This document shows, piece after piece, positions 7,578-15,862 of a stretch of 64,000 nt of DNA. The stretch comes from Streptococcus mitis. GTDB taxonomy: Bacteria > Bacillota > Bacilli > Lactobacillales > Streptococcaceae. The translations under genes and the position numbers were made by a program. How positions within the stretch are numbered: position 1 is the stretch's first letter; each line of letters begins with the position of its first letter. The stretch covers positions 440,501-504,500 of the forward strand of contig NZ_CP028415.1 in the NCBI RefSeq assembly GCF_000722765.2, in the 5' to 3' direction. The notes below the pieces were generated by a model that was given only the letters and a program-made list of their open reading frames with translations, had not been told where the DNA came from and made no database searches.

Positions 7578-10292
7578 TTATTGTGATTTTTTGCGTTTAC
7601 GGTATACAAGACCGATAGAAGATAAAGCTGTGATAATCGCAAGAGTAGCAGTATTAGTATGCTTTTCTCCTGTATTTGGAAGTTGTTTCTTAGGTTCTGC
7701 TTTAACATTTGTAGCTTTTGCAGGCGCTTGATATGTTTTATCTCCTTTAGTTCCTACTGTTGCAACTACAGCCTTATTTTGAGCCTTGGCATCTACAACA
7801 TCAACCACTTTACCGTCAGCATCAAGGACAGGTTTAACCTCTCCACCTGACTGCACAATAGCATCCTTCTTGTCTTTCAAAGCTTGCAAGCGTTGTTGTT
7901 CAGCAAGGTATGCGTCATGGTCAGCTTTGAGTTGCTTAAAGTTCTCATACCCACGAGCCTTAGCTTCAGCGATACCCTCAAGACGAGCCAACTCGTCCTT
8001 AGCAGTCTTCAACTCAGCACGAAGTACACCAAGTTTAGCATTAGCATCAGTAAGCTCTTTGTCCAAAGCCTTAAGGACTTCATCACGCTTAGTAAGGGCA
8101 AGTTCAAGAACTGTGTAGATGTCACTAGCCTCTTTAGACGCTTCACGTTTGCGAGCAAGGTCTTGACCAGCTGACTTACGAGCCAAGACTGCTACATCGT
8201 GGGCTTTAGTAAGGACTTCCAATTCACCTTTGGCAGTTGCAAGGGATTGGTTGGCAGTTGATTGTTCAGCCTTAGCAGTTTCAAGAGCTGACTTAGCATC
8301 AGCAAGAGCCTTAGCTTTGTCAGTAGCGTTTGATTTAGCTAGAGCAAGCGATTCCTTAGCAGTTTGTAATGCTTTAGTGTCTTGTGCTAGTTTATCTTTA
8401 GCATCAGCAAGAGCCTTTTCAAGAGCTGGAACATCAATCTTGTTACCTACTACGTTAGATAAGTTAGTACGAGCATTAGCAAGAGCTGTTTCTGCATTAG
8501 TGTAGGTAGTTTGTGCTGATTTGACGGCTGTTTTAGATTCTTGAGAGGCTTTGACTGCTTCGTTGTAGGCTTTTTGAGCAGATTTAACTGCTTTTTCATC
8601 TACTTTCTTAGTAGTTGCAGTAGTTGATTGAGGGGCTGACAATGTGATAGATGCTTCATAGCCTTTATTAAGTTGGCTAATCATAGCACCGATACCCACT
8701 CCAAGGATAGTCTTATCAGCATCACGCAATCCAAGAAGAGAAAGTGCACCACTGAAACGGTCTTCACTACCTGTATTAGACTCCCCACCCATCAAGGTAT
8801 TAACGATACCTGAGTATAATACTTGCTTGATGCGAGCCATAGTTGTAAGGTTCTCACCAAGACCAAGGAAATGAGGGATACTTGAAGTACGAACTGCTAA
8901 AGCAGAACCAGTCGTATTTGCAGTTTTCTTAGCCATGTTTAGCTTATCAGACAAGCTAAGGGTTTGGTTGTTTAGTGGATTGTATTCACCACTATTACCT
9001 GCAACATAGCCATTTGCGTTGTTGTTAAAGGCTTCAGCCAATTTAAGAGAACTATCACCTACTGTAACAGGTTTAGTACCAAACTTAGCACGCAATTCGT
9101 TGACAATTGACGCTGCATAGGTAGTCAATCGGATTTGTTGGTCTTTAGTTAAGTGTTGGAAGTCAGCAATTTCTGTTGCATCTGTGTCTTCTGCACCGTA
9201 AGGGATGTACTGACCTTTGTAATAACGTGTACCTGTAGAGTTGAAATCGTTAAGAGAGTCGGCAGTTGCACCGTATTTAGGGTCAGCATAAGGAACTTCA
9301 TAAACTGCAGTGTCTACTGCATCTGTAGTACCTGCACCGTTGGCAAGAGCCTTGATTGCATCAATATACCCTTGTGAAAGAGCTGGAGAGTAAGTTGCCT
9401 TAGGAATATCGTACATTGTTTCAGAAGATGTAGTTGTTTCAGTAACACCCTGTTTAGCTACTTCTAGGGCTGATTTAGCTGTAGTGACTGCCTTATCTTT
9501 GTTAGACTGGTCAGCTTTAGCATTAGCAAGGGCTGTAGTAGCTTGAGATAGCTGGGCTTCAGCGCTAGATACCCTAGTTTGGGAGTCTTTGACAGCTTGT
9601 TCTTTGTTAGATTGAGCCTTTTTAGCATTGTCAAGGTTAGTCTGAGCAGTCGATACGGCTTGAGTGTCAGTCTTGACTTTGTTAGTAAGCGTAGCTACCT
9701 TTTTTTCAAGGGGAGCAACATCAGTAGTAGATGAAAGAGAATCTACTTTCTTCTGAGCGTCAGCTACCTTATTAGCTGTAGCAGTGGCAGTTTTCTCAGC
9801 ATTTGATACTACCTTAGTTTGGTCAGCAACCTTCTCAGCCGTAGTAGAAACAGACTTATCAGCGTCAGCTACAGTTTTTTCAGCCGTAGCAAGCTCATTA
9901 GCTTTCTTTTCAGCATCTGCCTTAGCCTCAGCTACCTTTTCAGGTGTAACAGACTTAGCTTCTTCTGTTTTCTTAGTAGTATCAGCGATAGTCTTTTCTA
10001 CATTGGCAATGTTTGCTTCAGTAGTTGAAACAACTTCTTTTTGCTTAGCTACATCCTGACTAGCCTTATCAGATTCAGCCTTAGCCTTGTCAACGTCTTG
10101 TTGGGTAGAAACTTTAGGTTTAACATCGTCCTTAGCAACTACCCTAGTTGCAGGTTCGTTAACGGCTACTTCAGTTTCGTTAGCTGATACCCCAGTAGAT
10201 ACCCCAAAAGCTGTAAGTGCTAAAGTAGAAACGACTGCACCAGTACGCAATTTCTTGATGGTTCCGTGACCTTGTGTGTTTGATTCTATCAT
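7578..10292 (-). CDS. LPXTG-anchored surface protein with SEC10/PgrA-type domain and two coiled coils
   Basis: 904 residues. N-terminal signal peptide about 1-37 (KKLRTGAVVSTLALTAFG, cleavage near VSA/NE). There follow an Ala/Lys/Thr-rich heptad coiled coil (about 50-290), a folded middle domain (about 295-560, starting near YDIPKATYSPALSQGY and including GLGENL), and a second coiled coil (about 570-845, repeated ALADAKSALETAKAEQ patterns). The sorting signal is LPNTG (871-875), a hydrophobic helix and RKRKK. The layout matches SEC10/PgrA surface-exclusion proteins known from conjugative elements. Sortase A would link it to peptidoglycan. RBS AAAGGAGTTTAT precedes the ATG. It lies in the tRNA-Lys island, divergent from an HTH regulator whose candidate operators cover its promoter. 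Roles in mating exclusion or adhesion are both possible. Confidence 0.88.
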   Translation of the reverse strand: MIESNTQGHGTIKKLRTGAVVSTLALTAFGVSTGVSANETEVAVNEPATRVVAKDDVKPKVSTQQDVDKAKAESDKASQDVAKQKEVVSTTEANIANVEKTIADTTKKTEEAKSVTPEKVAEAKADAEKKANELATAEKTVADADKSVSTTAEKVADQTKVVSNAEKTATATANKVADAQKKVDSLSSTTDVAPLEKKVATLTNKVKTDTQAVSTAQTNLDNAKKAQSNKEQAVKDSQTRVSSAEAQLSQATTALANAKADQSNKDKAVTTAKSALEVAKQGVTETTTSSETMYDIPKATYSPALSQGYIDAIKALANGAGTTDAVDTAVYEVPYADPKYGATADSLNDFNSTGTRYYKGQYIPYGAEDTDATEIADFQHLTKDQQIRLTTYAASIVNELRAKFGTKPVTVGDSSLKLAEAFNNNANGYVAGNSGEYNPLNNQTLSLSDKLNMAKKTANTTGSALAVRTSSIPHFLGLGENLTTMARIKQVLYSGIVNTLMGGESNTGSEDRFSGALSLLGLRDADKTILGVGIGAMISQLNKGYEASITLSAPQSTTATTKKVDEKAVKSAQKAYNEAVKASQESKTAVKSAQTTYTNAETALANARTNLSNVVGNKIDVPALEKALADAKDKLAQDTKALQTAKESLALAKSNATDKAKALADAKSALETAKAEQSTANQSLATAKGELEVLTKAHDVAVLARKSAGQDLARKREASKEASDIYTVLELALTKRDEVLKALDKELTDANAKLGVLRAELKTAKDELARLEGIAEAKARGYENFKQLKADHDAYLAEQQRLQALKDKKDAIVQSGGEVKPVLDADGKVVDVVDAKAQNKAVVATVGTKGDKTYQAPAKATNVKAEPKKQLPNTGEKHTNTATLAIITALSSIGLVYRKRKKSQ

Positions 10293-10309
10293 ATAAACTC
10301 CTTTATGTC

Positions 10310-10391
10310 TTAAAAGACTGTTTTATAAATAATATTATACCACACTTTACAGTCTTTTAAATATTATTTTTGTAACTATTTCAGTCTTTTG
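10310..10391. promoter_or_regulatory. divergent promoter region with three TAAAAGACTG/CAGTCTTTTA operators
   Basis: TTAAAAGACTGT (10310-10321) and ACAGTCTTTTAA (10349-10360) are exact inverted copies, and CAGTCTTTTG (10382-10391) is a third site. The minus-strand -10 TATAAT of the LPXTG gene (10334-10339) lies between the first two, and the second covers its -35 region. The arrangement suggests repression of the surface protein, and perhaps autoregulation, by the adjacent HTH protein; this is inferred. Confidence 0.65.
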
Positions 10392-10443
10392 ATAATGATT
10401 TATTCAATGGGATAAACTTGTATGATAGTTATGAGGTACTATC

Positions 10444-10779
10444 ATGACTGAAAAAATAAATTTAAGAGAATTTGTTGCAAAACAAATCAGACTTCTAAGA
10501 CTGAAAAGCGGAATGACACAAGAATATCTAGCAGAAAAAGCTGATTTGGGTTTTAACTATATATATAGGTTAGAGAATAAACAGTTAAACGTTAAGCTTG
10601 AGACTATTGAAAAAATCATACAAGCGCTTGAAGTTGATATGAATACTTTTTTTGATATTGAAAATCAAAATCAAAGCGGAGAATTTTCACAACTCATTGA
10701 AGATATTAGAAATCTACCAACAGAAAAAAGAGAACCTACTATAAAAGCTCTCCGAGATATATTAAAACAAATAAATTAA
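10444..10779 (+). CDS. Cro/CI-type HTH regulator
   Basis: 111 residues. The N-terminal XRE-type HTH occupies about residues 8-65 (IRLLRLKSGMTQEYLAEKADLGFNYIYRLENKQ, with recognition helix FNYIYRLE). The C-terminal part (IEDIRNLPTEKREPTIKALRDILKQIN) is a short helical dimerisation-like tail. It is transcribed divergently from the LPXTG gene across three operator-like repeats and is followed at once by a strong terminator, so it is monocistronic. Probably the local regulator of the island. Confidence 0.88.
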   Translation: MTEKINLREFVAKQIRLLRLKSGMTQEYLAEKADLGFNYIYRLENKQLNVKLETIEKIIQALEVDMNTFFDIENQNQSGEFSQLIEDIRNLPTEKREPTIKALRDILKQIN

Positions 10780-10807
10780 GCCAAGTATTTTTGAACTTGG
10801 CTTTTTT
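10778..10807 (+). terminator. terminator after HTH gene
   Basis: AAGCCAAGT (10778-10786) pairs with ACTTGGCTT (10795-10803) and runs into TTTTTT; the stem starts inside the stop codon of the HTH gene. Confidence 0.85.
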
Positions 10808-10819
10808 AAATTTGCTAAT

Positions 10820-11086
10820 TTAGTTTTTAGTTTCTTTCTTTATACCATGCCCTGTTTTAGTCTGACTATAAATAAATTCAGATATATCTTCACCATTCAA
10901 TTCTTTCTTAGCGTTATTGAATAACCAATCTAGTAAAACAAATTTATCATAAGTTTTTCCAAATTTAATGTTAAATTCATTCATACTAGCTAGTCCATTA
11001 GTTGCTTTTTCAATGCAATCTAATAAGAAAATTTCCTTTTCTATGATGTTGTGTATGGAGTTCCTAGTAATAATGCAGTAAATCAA
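10820..11086 (-). CDS. hypothetical protein, probably truncated at its 5' end
   Basis: 88 codons, not recognised. Residues after MNEFNIKFGKTYDKFVLLDWLF look like real coding sequence, but the first about 15 codons lie on the strand opposite the integrase remnant. The original 5' end was therefore probably replaced when the island was rearranged near 11027-11050, and an internal Met (MNEF) may be the only usable start. It may be a dead fragment. Confidence 0.4.
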   Translation of the reverse strand: MIYCIITRNSIHNIIEKEIFLLDCIEKATNGLASMNEFNIKFGKTYDKFVLLDWLFNNAKKELNGEDISEFIYSQTKTGHGIKKETKN

Positions 11087-11335
11087 AGTTTACAATCGCT
11101 ACTAAAAAAATTAGATATTTCTCCATATAATTTAACAGCTACGGGTATTAGACATACTTATGCTAGTATGTTGCTTGCAAAAGGAATTGATATCTGGGTA
11201 GTTGCTCATGTGATGGGCCATAAAAATATAAAACAGGTAACAGAAACGTATGGTCATCTTTTGAAAGAGAAGAAAGAAGAACATCAGATTATTCGAAACC
11301 TTTTAAGTGAGTATTCGTTGGTAGAACAAAAGTAG
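11027..11335 (+). pseudogene. tyrosine recombinase (phage/ICE integrase), C-terminal fragment
   Basis: About 100 codons of the catalytic domain are left, starting just after a stop at 11024. The fragment keeps the RHTYASML motif (Arg and His), a GHKNI box (second His) and the nucleophile in VTETYGHL. The N-terminal DNA-binding half and first catalytic Arg are missing, so it cannot recombine. It ends 51 bases before the tRNA-Lys gene, the normal position of an integrase beside its attachment site. Confidence 0.85.
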
Positions 11336-11346
11336 AACAAATAAGC

Positions 11347-11398
11347 AAAAAAGCCTTTATTCCAAGGCTTTTCCTGTTGTATTAGATGCCCCCTACAG
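11347..11398 (+). repeat. right flanking direct repeat (attR-like) overlapping tRNA-Lys 3' end
   Basis: Counterpart of 7355-7407. It comprises the transcription terminator hairpin AAGCC...GGCTT that serves tRNA-Lys on the minus strand plus the last 12 bases of the tRNA. About 4.0 kb separate the two copies. Confidence 0.75.
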
Positions 11399-11459
11399 GG
11401 ATCGAACCTGTGACCCACGGATTAAGAGTCCGCTGCTCTGCCAGCTGAGCTAAGGAGGC
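11387..11459 (-). tRNA. tRNA-Lys (CTT)
   Basis: Read on the minus strand: acceptor GCCTCCT/AGGGGGC, D arm GCTC..GAGC, anticodon stem GCGGA/TCCGT with loop CTCTTAA (anticodon CTT), T arm ACAGG TTCGATC CCTGT, discriminator A, no encoded CCA. It lies just downstream of the 6S RNA gene on the same strand, and its 3' end is the integration site of the island. Confidence 0.96.
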
Positions 11460-11462
11460 AAA

Positions 11463-11660
11463 GAAAAAAGCTGTATTGGTGCCGAAACTTCACGGTTTGT
11501 ATTGAACCCGCGCAATTAAGCAGGTGGGCAACTCGCTCTAACTGAAGCTGTTTCCGTGTGAGACGGCCTACATGCTGTTAGAAGACTTTTGTTTCCCTAA
11601 TAATACAAAAAATAGTCGGTCAACACTTAAGTGTGAAGTCGTACACCACAGCGTTTCTAT
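11463..11660 (-). ncRNA. ssrS: probable 6S RNA
   Basis: A roughly 200-base non-coding gene between rarA and tRNA-Lys. On the minus strand its two ends can form a long interrupted closing stem: GCTGT/ACAGC, GGTG/CACC and CGACTTCAC/GTGAAGTTTCG. The middle is rod-like with an open centre, as in 6S RNA, the RNA polymerase-binding regulator that mimics an open promoter. It ends in CTTTTTTC. 6S genes of Firmicutes lie near rarA/yrvN, which supports the call. It is not tmRNA or RNase P, whose conserved cores are absent. Confidence 0.75.
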
Positions 11661-11666
11661 GTTTAT

Positions 11667-11694
11667 ATGATACCACTTTTTCAAAAAAAATCAA
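11667..11694 (-). promoter_or_regulatory. promoter of the 6S RNA
   Basis: TTGATT (11689-11694) and TATCAT (11667-11672) on the minus strand, 16 bases apart, place the start near 11660, at the base of the closing stem. Confidence 0.6.
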
Positions 11695-11723
11695 GAGGAA
11701 AGTGCAATTTTTTGAAAAGGATT

Positions 11724-12995
11724 TCAGATTTTTCGCAAACGGTCGATAGCTTCCTTTCTTTGAGCCAAAGCCCGTTCATATTTACCAGTGTCTTCTGCTT
11801 GAAAATAGTGATGACTGCGAATTTTTTCTGGCAGATAGTCTTGCTTGACCCAATTTCCAGGATAGTTGTGTGGATAGAGGTAGTCTTGGGCATTCCCCAG
11901 TTCCTTGCTTCCGCTGTAGTGGCCATCACGCAGGTGTCTCGGAATGGGCAAGTGCCCTGATGTTTTGAGGTCGGCAAGTGCCTTATCCATAGCTACATAG
12001 GCTGAGTTGGATTTTGGAGAAAGGGCCAAATCAATCACGACATTGGCAATGAGAATGCGAGCTTCGGGGAAGCCAATCTTTTGGGCAGCATCCAGAGCAG
12101 TCACAGTATGAATCTGAGCTTCAGGATTGGCCAAGCCGATATCTTCATAGGCGATAACGGTCAAGCGACGCGCGAGACTAGGCAGGTCCCCAGCCTCAAT
12201 CAAGCGGGCAGCATAGTGAAGACTAGCATCAACATCTGAGCCACGGATAGACTTTTGTAGGGCAGATAGAACGTCATAGTGACCGTCTCCATCCTTGTCC
12301 ATGGTAATGTAGCTCCGCTGCAGGCTATTTTCCATGATGTCGAGGGTGATATAGCGGATGCCCTTGTCATTCTCAGGGGTAGAGAGAACAGCCAAATCCA
12401 GTGAGTTGAAGGCAGAACGTAGGTCTCCGTTTGTAGAAGTTGAGATGAAATCCAGCGCATCCTCATCTAGTTCTACTGGAAAATCAAAACCACGCTCAGG
12501 GTTACTTAGAGCTATCTGAAGAGCCTCTTTGACGTCTTGGTTAGACAGAGGTTCCAACTCAAAAATCTGAACACGGCTACGAATGGCAGGAGTGACAGAA
12601 AAGAAAGGATTTTCAGTCGTAGCGCCAATCATGATGATCAGACCACTTTCCAAGAGAGGCAAGAGGAAGTCTTGCTTGGTTTTATCTAGTCTATGAATCT
12701 CGTCTAGCAATAGGACGAGACCACCAGAGAATTTAGCCTCTTCCGCGATTTCTTGCAGTCGCTTTTTACTATCAACTGTCGCATTGAAGGTTCGAAAGGC
12801 ATACTTTGTAGTCCCAGCGATGGCAGAGGCAATACTGGTCTTGCCGATTCCTGGAGGTCCGTAGAGAATCATGGAGGACAAGCGATTGGCTTCCACCATG
12901 CGACGGATGATTTTTCCAGGTCCGACCAGATGCTCCTGACCAATGACCTGGTCGATGGTTTTAGGGCGCATACGAAGCGCGAGATTGTCTGGCAT
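11724..12995 (-). CDS. rarA: replication-associated recombination protein RarA (MgsA)
   Basis: 423 residues, the family length. An AAA+ ATPase related to clamp-loader and RuvB subunits that acts at stalled replication forks. Walker A is GPPGIGKTS (about 47-55), Walker B is LLLDEIHRLD (about 94-103), sensor 1 is GATTENP, and the Arg-finger region is AIRSRVQIFEL. The C-terminal helical tetramerisation region includes RHLRDGHYSGSKELG and YPHNYPG. Monocistronic on the minus strand, upstream of the 6S RNA. Confidence 0.95.
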   Translation of the reverse strand: MPDNLALRMRPKTIDQVIGQEHLVGPGKIIRRMVEANRLSSMILYGPPGIGKTSIASAIAGTTKYAFRTFNATVDSKKRLQEIAEEAKFSGGLVLLLDEIHRLDKTKQDFLLPLLESGLIIMIGATTENPFFSVTPAIRSRVQIFELEPLSNQDVKEALQIALSNPERGFDFPVELDEDALDFISTSTNGDLRSAFNSLDLAVLSTPENDKGIRYITLDIMENSLQRSYITMDKDGDGHYDVLSALQKSIRGSDVDASLHYAARLIEAGDLPSLARRLTVIAYEDIGLANPEAQIHTVTALDAAQKIGFPEARILIANVVIDLALSPKSNSAYVAMDKALADLKTSGHLPIPRHLRDGHYSGSKELGNAQDYLYPHNYPGNWVKQDYLPEKIRSHHYFQAEDTGKYERALAQRKEAIDRLRKI

Positions 12996-13110
12996 AGCAG
13001 TCCTTTCTAACGTAGATTTTCTGATGTATATGTGGTAAGATGGTAGTATCTATTTTAGCATATTTCCGAGCAATCGGGGCGATTAAAGAGTCGCATAGAA
13101 AGAGGACAAA

Positions 13111-13581
13111 ATGGCAACATACGGATTTTTAGATGTTTTAGAGGAAGAGTTGGAGAAGAACTTTCCCTTTGACTTTGAGATTAGTTGGGACAAGCGTAAC
13201 CACGCAGTTGAAGTGAGTTTTTTGTTAGAAGCGCAAAACGCTGCAGGCGTGGAGATGGTGGATGAAGACGGAGAGGTTTCGTCAGATGACATTCTCTTTG
13301 AAGAAGCAGTTCTTTTCTACAATCCTGCTAAATCAACAGTCAATGCAGAAGACTATTTGACTGTCATCCCTTACCTGCCTAAAAAAGGATTTTCTCGTGA
13401 ATTCTTAGCTTATTTTGCGCTATTTCTCAAAGATACTGCAGAGGTTGGACTAGATGCCCTCATGAACTTTTTGGAAGACCCAGAAGCAGAAGAATTTGTC
13501 ATGGAATGGAACCAAGAAGTCTTTGAAGAAGGAAAAGCAGGCTTGGAAGAGGGAGAATTTTACCCTTATCCGAGGTATTAG
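13111..13581 (+). CDS. DUF3013 family protein
   Basis: 156 residues, strongly acidic (many D/E, ending EEGEFYPYPRY). Matches the streptococcal/lactobacillal DUF3013 family from memory; no enzymatic motif visible and function unknown. RBS GAAAGAGGAC precedes the ATG. The NUDIX gene follows 9 bases later, so the two are co-transcribed. Confidence 0.8.
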   Translation: MATYGFLDVLEEELEKNFPFDFEISWDKRNHAVEVSFLLEAQNAAGVEMVDEDGEVSSDDILFEEAVLFYNPAKSTVNAEDYLTVIPYLPKKGFSREFLAYFALFLKDTAEVGLDALMNFLEDPEAEEFVMEWNQEVFEEGKAGLEEGEFYPYPRY

Positions 13582-13590
13582 GAGTCTAGC

Positions 13591-14019
13591 ATGGAAATAG
13601 AACTTACTGATTTCCAAGGTTGCAAGATTGCCTTATTTTGTGGTGATAAGCTACTGGTCATCTTGCGTGATGATAAGGCAAGCATTCCCTGGCCTAATAT
13701 GTGGGAACTGCCCGGTGGTGGGCGAGAGGGGGATGAAAGTCCTTTTGAATGTGTGGCGCGTGAAGTTTATGAAGAACTGGGAATTCATTTGACTGAGGAT
13801 TGTCTACTTTGGGCGAAGGTTTATCCAAGTATGCTTTTTGCGGATAAACAATCTGTATTTCTAATCGGTCTGTTGACACAGGCCCAGTTTGACAGTATCG
13901 TCTTTGGAGATGAGGGACAGGGTTATCAGTTAATGAATGTTGAGGAGTTTCTTAGTTCCAGTCAAGTTGTACCTCAGTTGCAAGAGAGAGTAAAAGATTA
14001 TTTAAAAGTAAGTGATTAG
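13591..14019 (+). CDS. NUDIX hydrolase
   Basis: 142 residues. The Nudix box is intact: GGGREGDESPFE followed by REVYEELGI, fitting GX5EX7REUXEEXGU (about residues 47-69). The domain hydrolyses nucleoside diphosphate derivatives; the substrate cannot be told. Weak RBS (GGAGTCTAGC) in the 9-base gap after DUF3013. A long nested hairpin lies downstream. Confidence 0.88.
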   Translation: MEIELTDFQGCKIALFCGDKLLVILRDDKASIPWPNMWELPGGGREGDESPFECVAREVYEELGIHLTEDCLLWAKVYPSMLFADKQSVFLIGLLTQAQFDSIVFGDEGQGYQLMNVEEFLSSSQVVPQLQERVKDYLKVSD

Positions 14020-14048
14020 AAAGGATGGTTCGGTTAGATTTCTAAACT

Positions 14049-14142
14049 GAACCCGCCCTAAGCACTGTGCCAAAAAGATAAACTTCTCTTAGACACAAGC
14101 GTCTTCAGAGAAGTTCCTATTTTGGCTTTGTGTTTTACGGGC
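14049..14142. other. long nested inverted repeat between NUDIX gene and prmA
   Basis: Nested arms: GCCC (14054-14057) with GGGC (14139-14142), GCCAAAA (14069-14075) with TTTTGGC (14120-14126), and AACTTCTCT (14081-14089) with AGAGAAGTT (14107-14115). The innermost loop is 17 bases. It could be a terminator-like element, a MITE, or a leader structure of prmA, whose start lies 15 bases beyond the outer arm. I could not place it in a known RNA family. Confidence 0.5.
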
Positions 14143-14156
14143 TTGGTATCTTAATT

Positions 14157-15107
14157 ATGGAAACATGGCAAGAGTTAAAAGTTACAGTCAAGCGTGAGGG
14201 AGAGGAGTTGGTTTCCAATCTCCTGATTGAGCTGGGAGCGCAAGGTGTTGCGATTGAAGACAGCATGGACTATGTGGGAAATGTTGACCGCTTTGGCGAG
14301 ATTTTCCCAGAGGTCGAGCAGCAAGAAGAAATAGTTGTGACAGCCTATTATCCTGATACGGTGGATGTGGCAGTGGTTGAGGCAGACTTACAGGCTCGTT
14401 TAGCAGAATTGATAGATTTTATGGATTTGGGTGAGGTCAAGATGGGGACGACTGCCTTGGCTGAGGAAGACTGGGCAGACAACTGGAAGAAATACTATGA
14501 GCCAGCTCGAATTACTCATGACTTGACTATCGTGCCGTCTTGGACAGACTATGAGGCGACTGCGGGAGAAAAGATTATCAATCTGGATCCAGGTATGGCT
14601 TTTGGTACGGGGACCCATCCAACGACTAAGATGAGCCTCTTTGCCTTGGAGCAGGTCCTTCGTGGTGGCGAAACGGTGCTGGATGTGGGGACTGGTTCAG
14701 GGGTTCTCTCTATTGCAAGCTCGCTTCTGGGTGCTAAGGAAATTTTCGCCTACGACCTAGATGATGTGGCAGTTCGTGTTGCTCAGGAAAATATTGAGCT
14801 CAACCCTGGCATGGAAAATATCCATGTAGCGGCTGGAGATTTGCTTACAGGCGTGGAGATTGAAGCAGATGTGATTGTGGCTAATATTTTGGCGGATATC
14901 CTCATTCATCTGACAGAGGATGCTTATCGCTTGGTCAAGGATGAAGGCTACCTCATCATGAGTGGCATTATCAAGGACAAGTGGGACATGGTGCGCGAGT
15001 CGGCTGAGTCAGCTGGATTTTTCCTCGAAACTCACATGATTCAAGGGGAATGGAATGCCTGTGTCTTTAAGAAAACCAAGGATATTTCCGGTGTGATTGG
15101 AGGCTAG
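14157..15107 (+). CDS. prmA: ribosomal protein L11 methyltransferase
   Basis: 316 residues from the ATG at 14157 (METWQELKV), the usual PrmA length. SAM-dependent methylation of ribosomal protein L11. The substrate-recognition N-domain is about residues 1-60. The Rossmann domain has [17 protein letters not shown] (about 146-162), SAM motif [13 protein letters not shown] and the catalytic VANILADIL. The upstream in-frame extension to 14130 lies in the hairpin and is not supported. The RBS is poor. The stop is one base before rsmE, forming a two-gene operon. Confidence 0.95.
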   Translation: METWQELKVTVKREGEELVSNLLIELGAQGVAIEDSMDYVGNVDRFGEIFPEVEQQEEIVVTAYYPDTVDVAVVEADLQARLAELIDFMDLGEVKMGTTALAEEDWADNWKKYYEPARITHDLTIVPSWTDYEATAGEKIINLDPGMAFGTGTHPTTKMSLFALEQVLRGGETVLDVGTGSGVLSIASSLLGAKEIFAYDLDDVAVRVAQENIELNPGMENIHVAAGDLLTGVEIEADVIVANILADILIHLTEDAYRLVKDEGYLIMSGIIKDKWDMVRESAESAGFFLETHMIQGEWNACVFKKTKDISGVIGG

Positions 15108-15108
15108 C

Positions 15109-15852
15109 ATGCAACAGTATTTTGTCAAAGGCAGTGCTATCTCTCCTGTCACCATCGAGGACAAGGAAACCAGCAAGCATATGTTTCAGGTTATGCGCTT
15201 GAAAGAAGATGATGAGGTTACTTTGGTCTTTGATGATGGCATTAAACGTTTGGCGCGCGTCTTGGATGTTGAAAATCGTCAGTTTGAGTTGGTTGAAGAG
15301 TTAGCTGACAATGTGGAACTACCAGTCCAAGTGACCATCGCATCCGGCTTTCCTAAGGGAGACAAGCTGGAGTTTATCGCTCAAAAAGTAACCGAACTGG
15401 GTGCCAGCCAGATTTGGGCCTTTCCTGCTGATTGGTCGGTAGCCAAGTGGGATGGCAAGAAATTGGGTAAAAAGGTTGAAAAACTAGAAAAAATTGCCCT
15501 TGGAGCAGCAGAACAAAGCAAGCGTAATATCGTTCCAAGTATTCAGCTTTTTGAAAGGAAAGCAGACTTTCTAGCCCAACTTGACCAGTTTGACCGTATC
15601 GTAGTGGCCTATGAAGAGTCGGCCAAAGAAGGTGAAGCCGCTGCACTTTTACAAGTAGTTAGTGGCATTGAAAAAGGAGCTAAATTGCTCTTTATCTTTG
15701 GCCCAGAAGGTGGCCTGTCACCTACAGAAATTGAAAGTTTCGAAGCTAAGGGAGCAGTCTTAGCAGGACTTGGTCCTCGCATTTTGCGAGCAGAAACAGC
15801 GCCACTTTACGCCTTATCAGCCCTTAGTGTTTTATTAGAATTAGAGAAATAA
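15109..15852 (+). CDS. rsmE: 16S rRNA (uracil-1498-N3)-methyltransferase
   Basis: 247 residues from the ATG at 15109 (MQQYFVKGSA). The RBS GGAGG sits in the last prmA codons. SPOUT-class enzyme: N-terminal PUA-like domain (about 1-70) and the knotted C-terminal SAM site GPEGGLSPTEIE (about 192-203) plus LGPRILRAETAPLYAL. Methylates U1498 of 16S rRNA. Coupled to prmA, another ribosome-modifying enzyme. Confidence 0.95.
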   Translation: MQQYFVKGSAISPVTIEDKETSKHMFQVMRLKEDDEVTLVFDDGIKRLARVLDVENRQFELVEELADNVELPVQVTIASGFPKGDKLEFIAQKVTELGASQIWAFPADWSVAKWDGKKLGKKVEKLEKIALGAAEQSKRNIVPSIQLFERKADFLAQLDQFDRIVVAYEESAKEGEAAALLQVVSGIEKGAKLLFIFGPEGGLSPTEIESFEAKGAVLAGLGPRILRAETAPLYALSALSVLLELEK

Positions 15853-15862
15853 GAGGAAGAAA

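Noticed and set aside
7786..8505. Several plus-strand open frames opposite the LPXTG gene
   Set aside because: They are Ala/Ser-rich antisense shadows of the coiled-coil repeats, with no RBS and no family resemblance.
11463..11660. The ncRNA gene considered as tmRNA or RNase P RNA
   Set aside because: No tmRNA tRNA-like ends or tag frame and no RNase P conserved core; the closing-stem shape fits 6S better.
14049..14142. Hairpin considered as a known riboswitch
   Set aside because: No recognisable ligand-binding consensus; described only as a structure.
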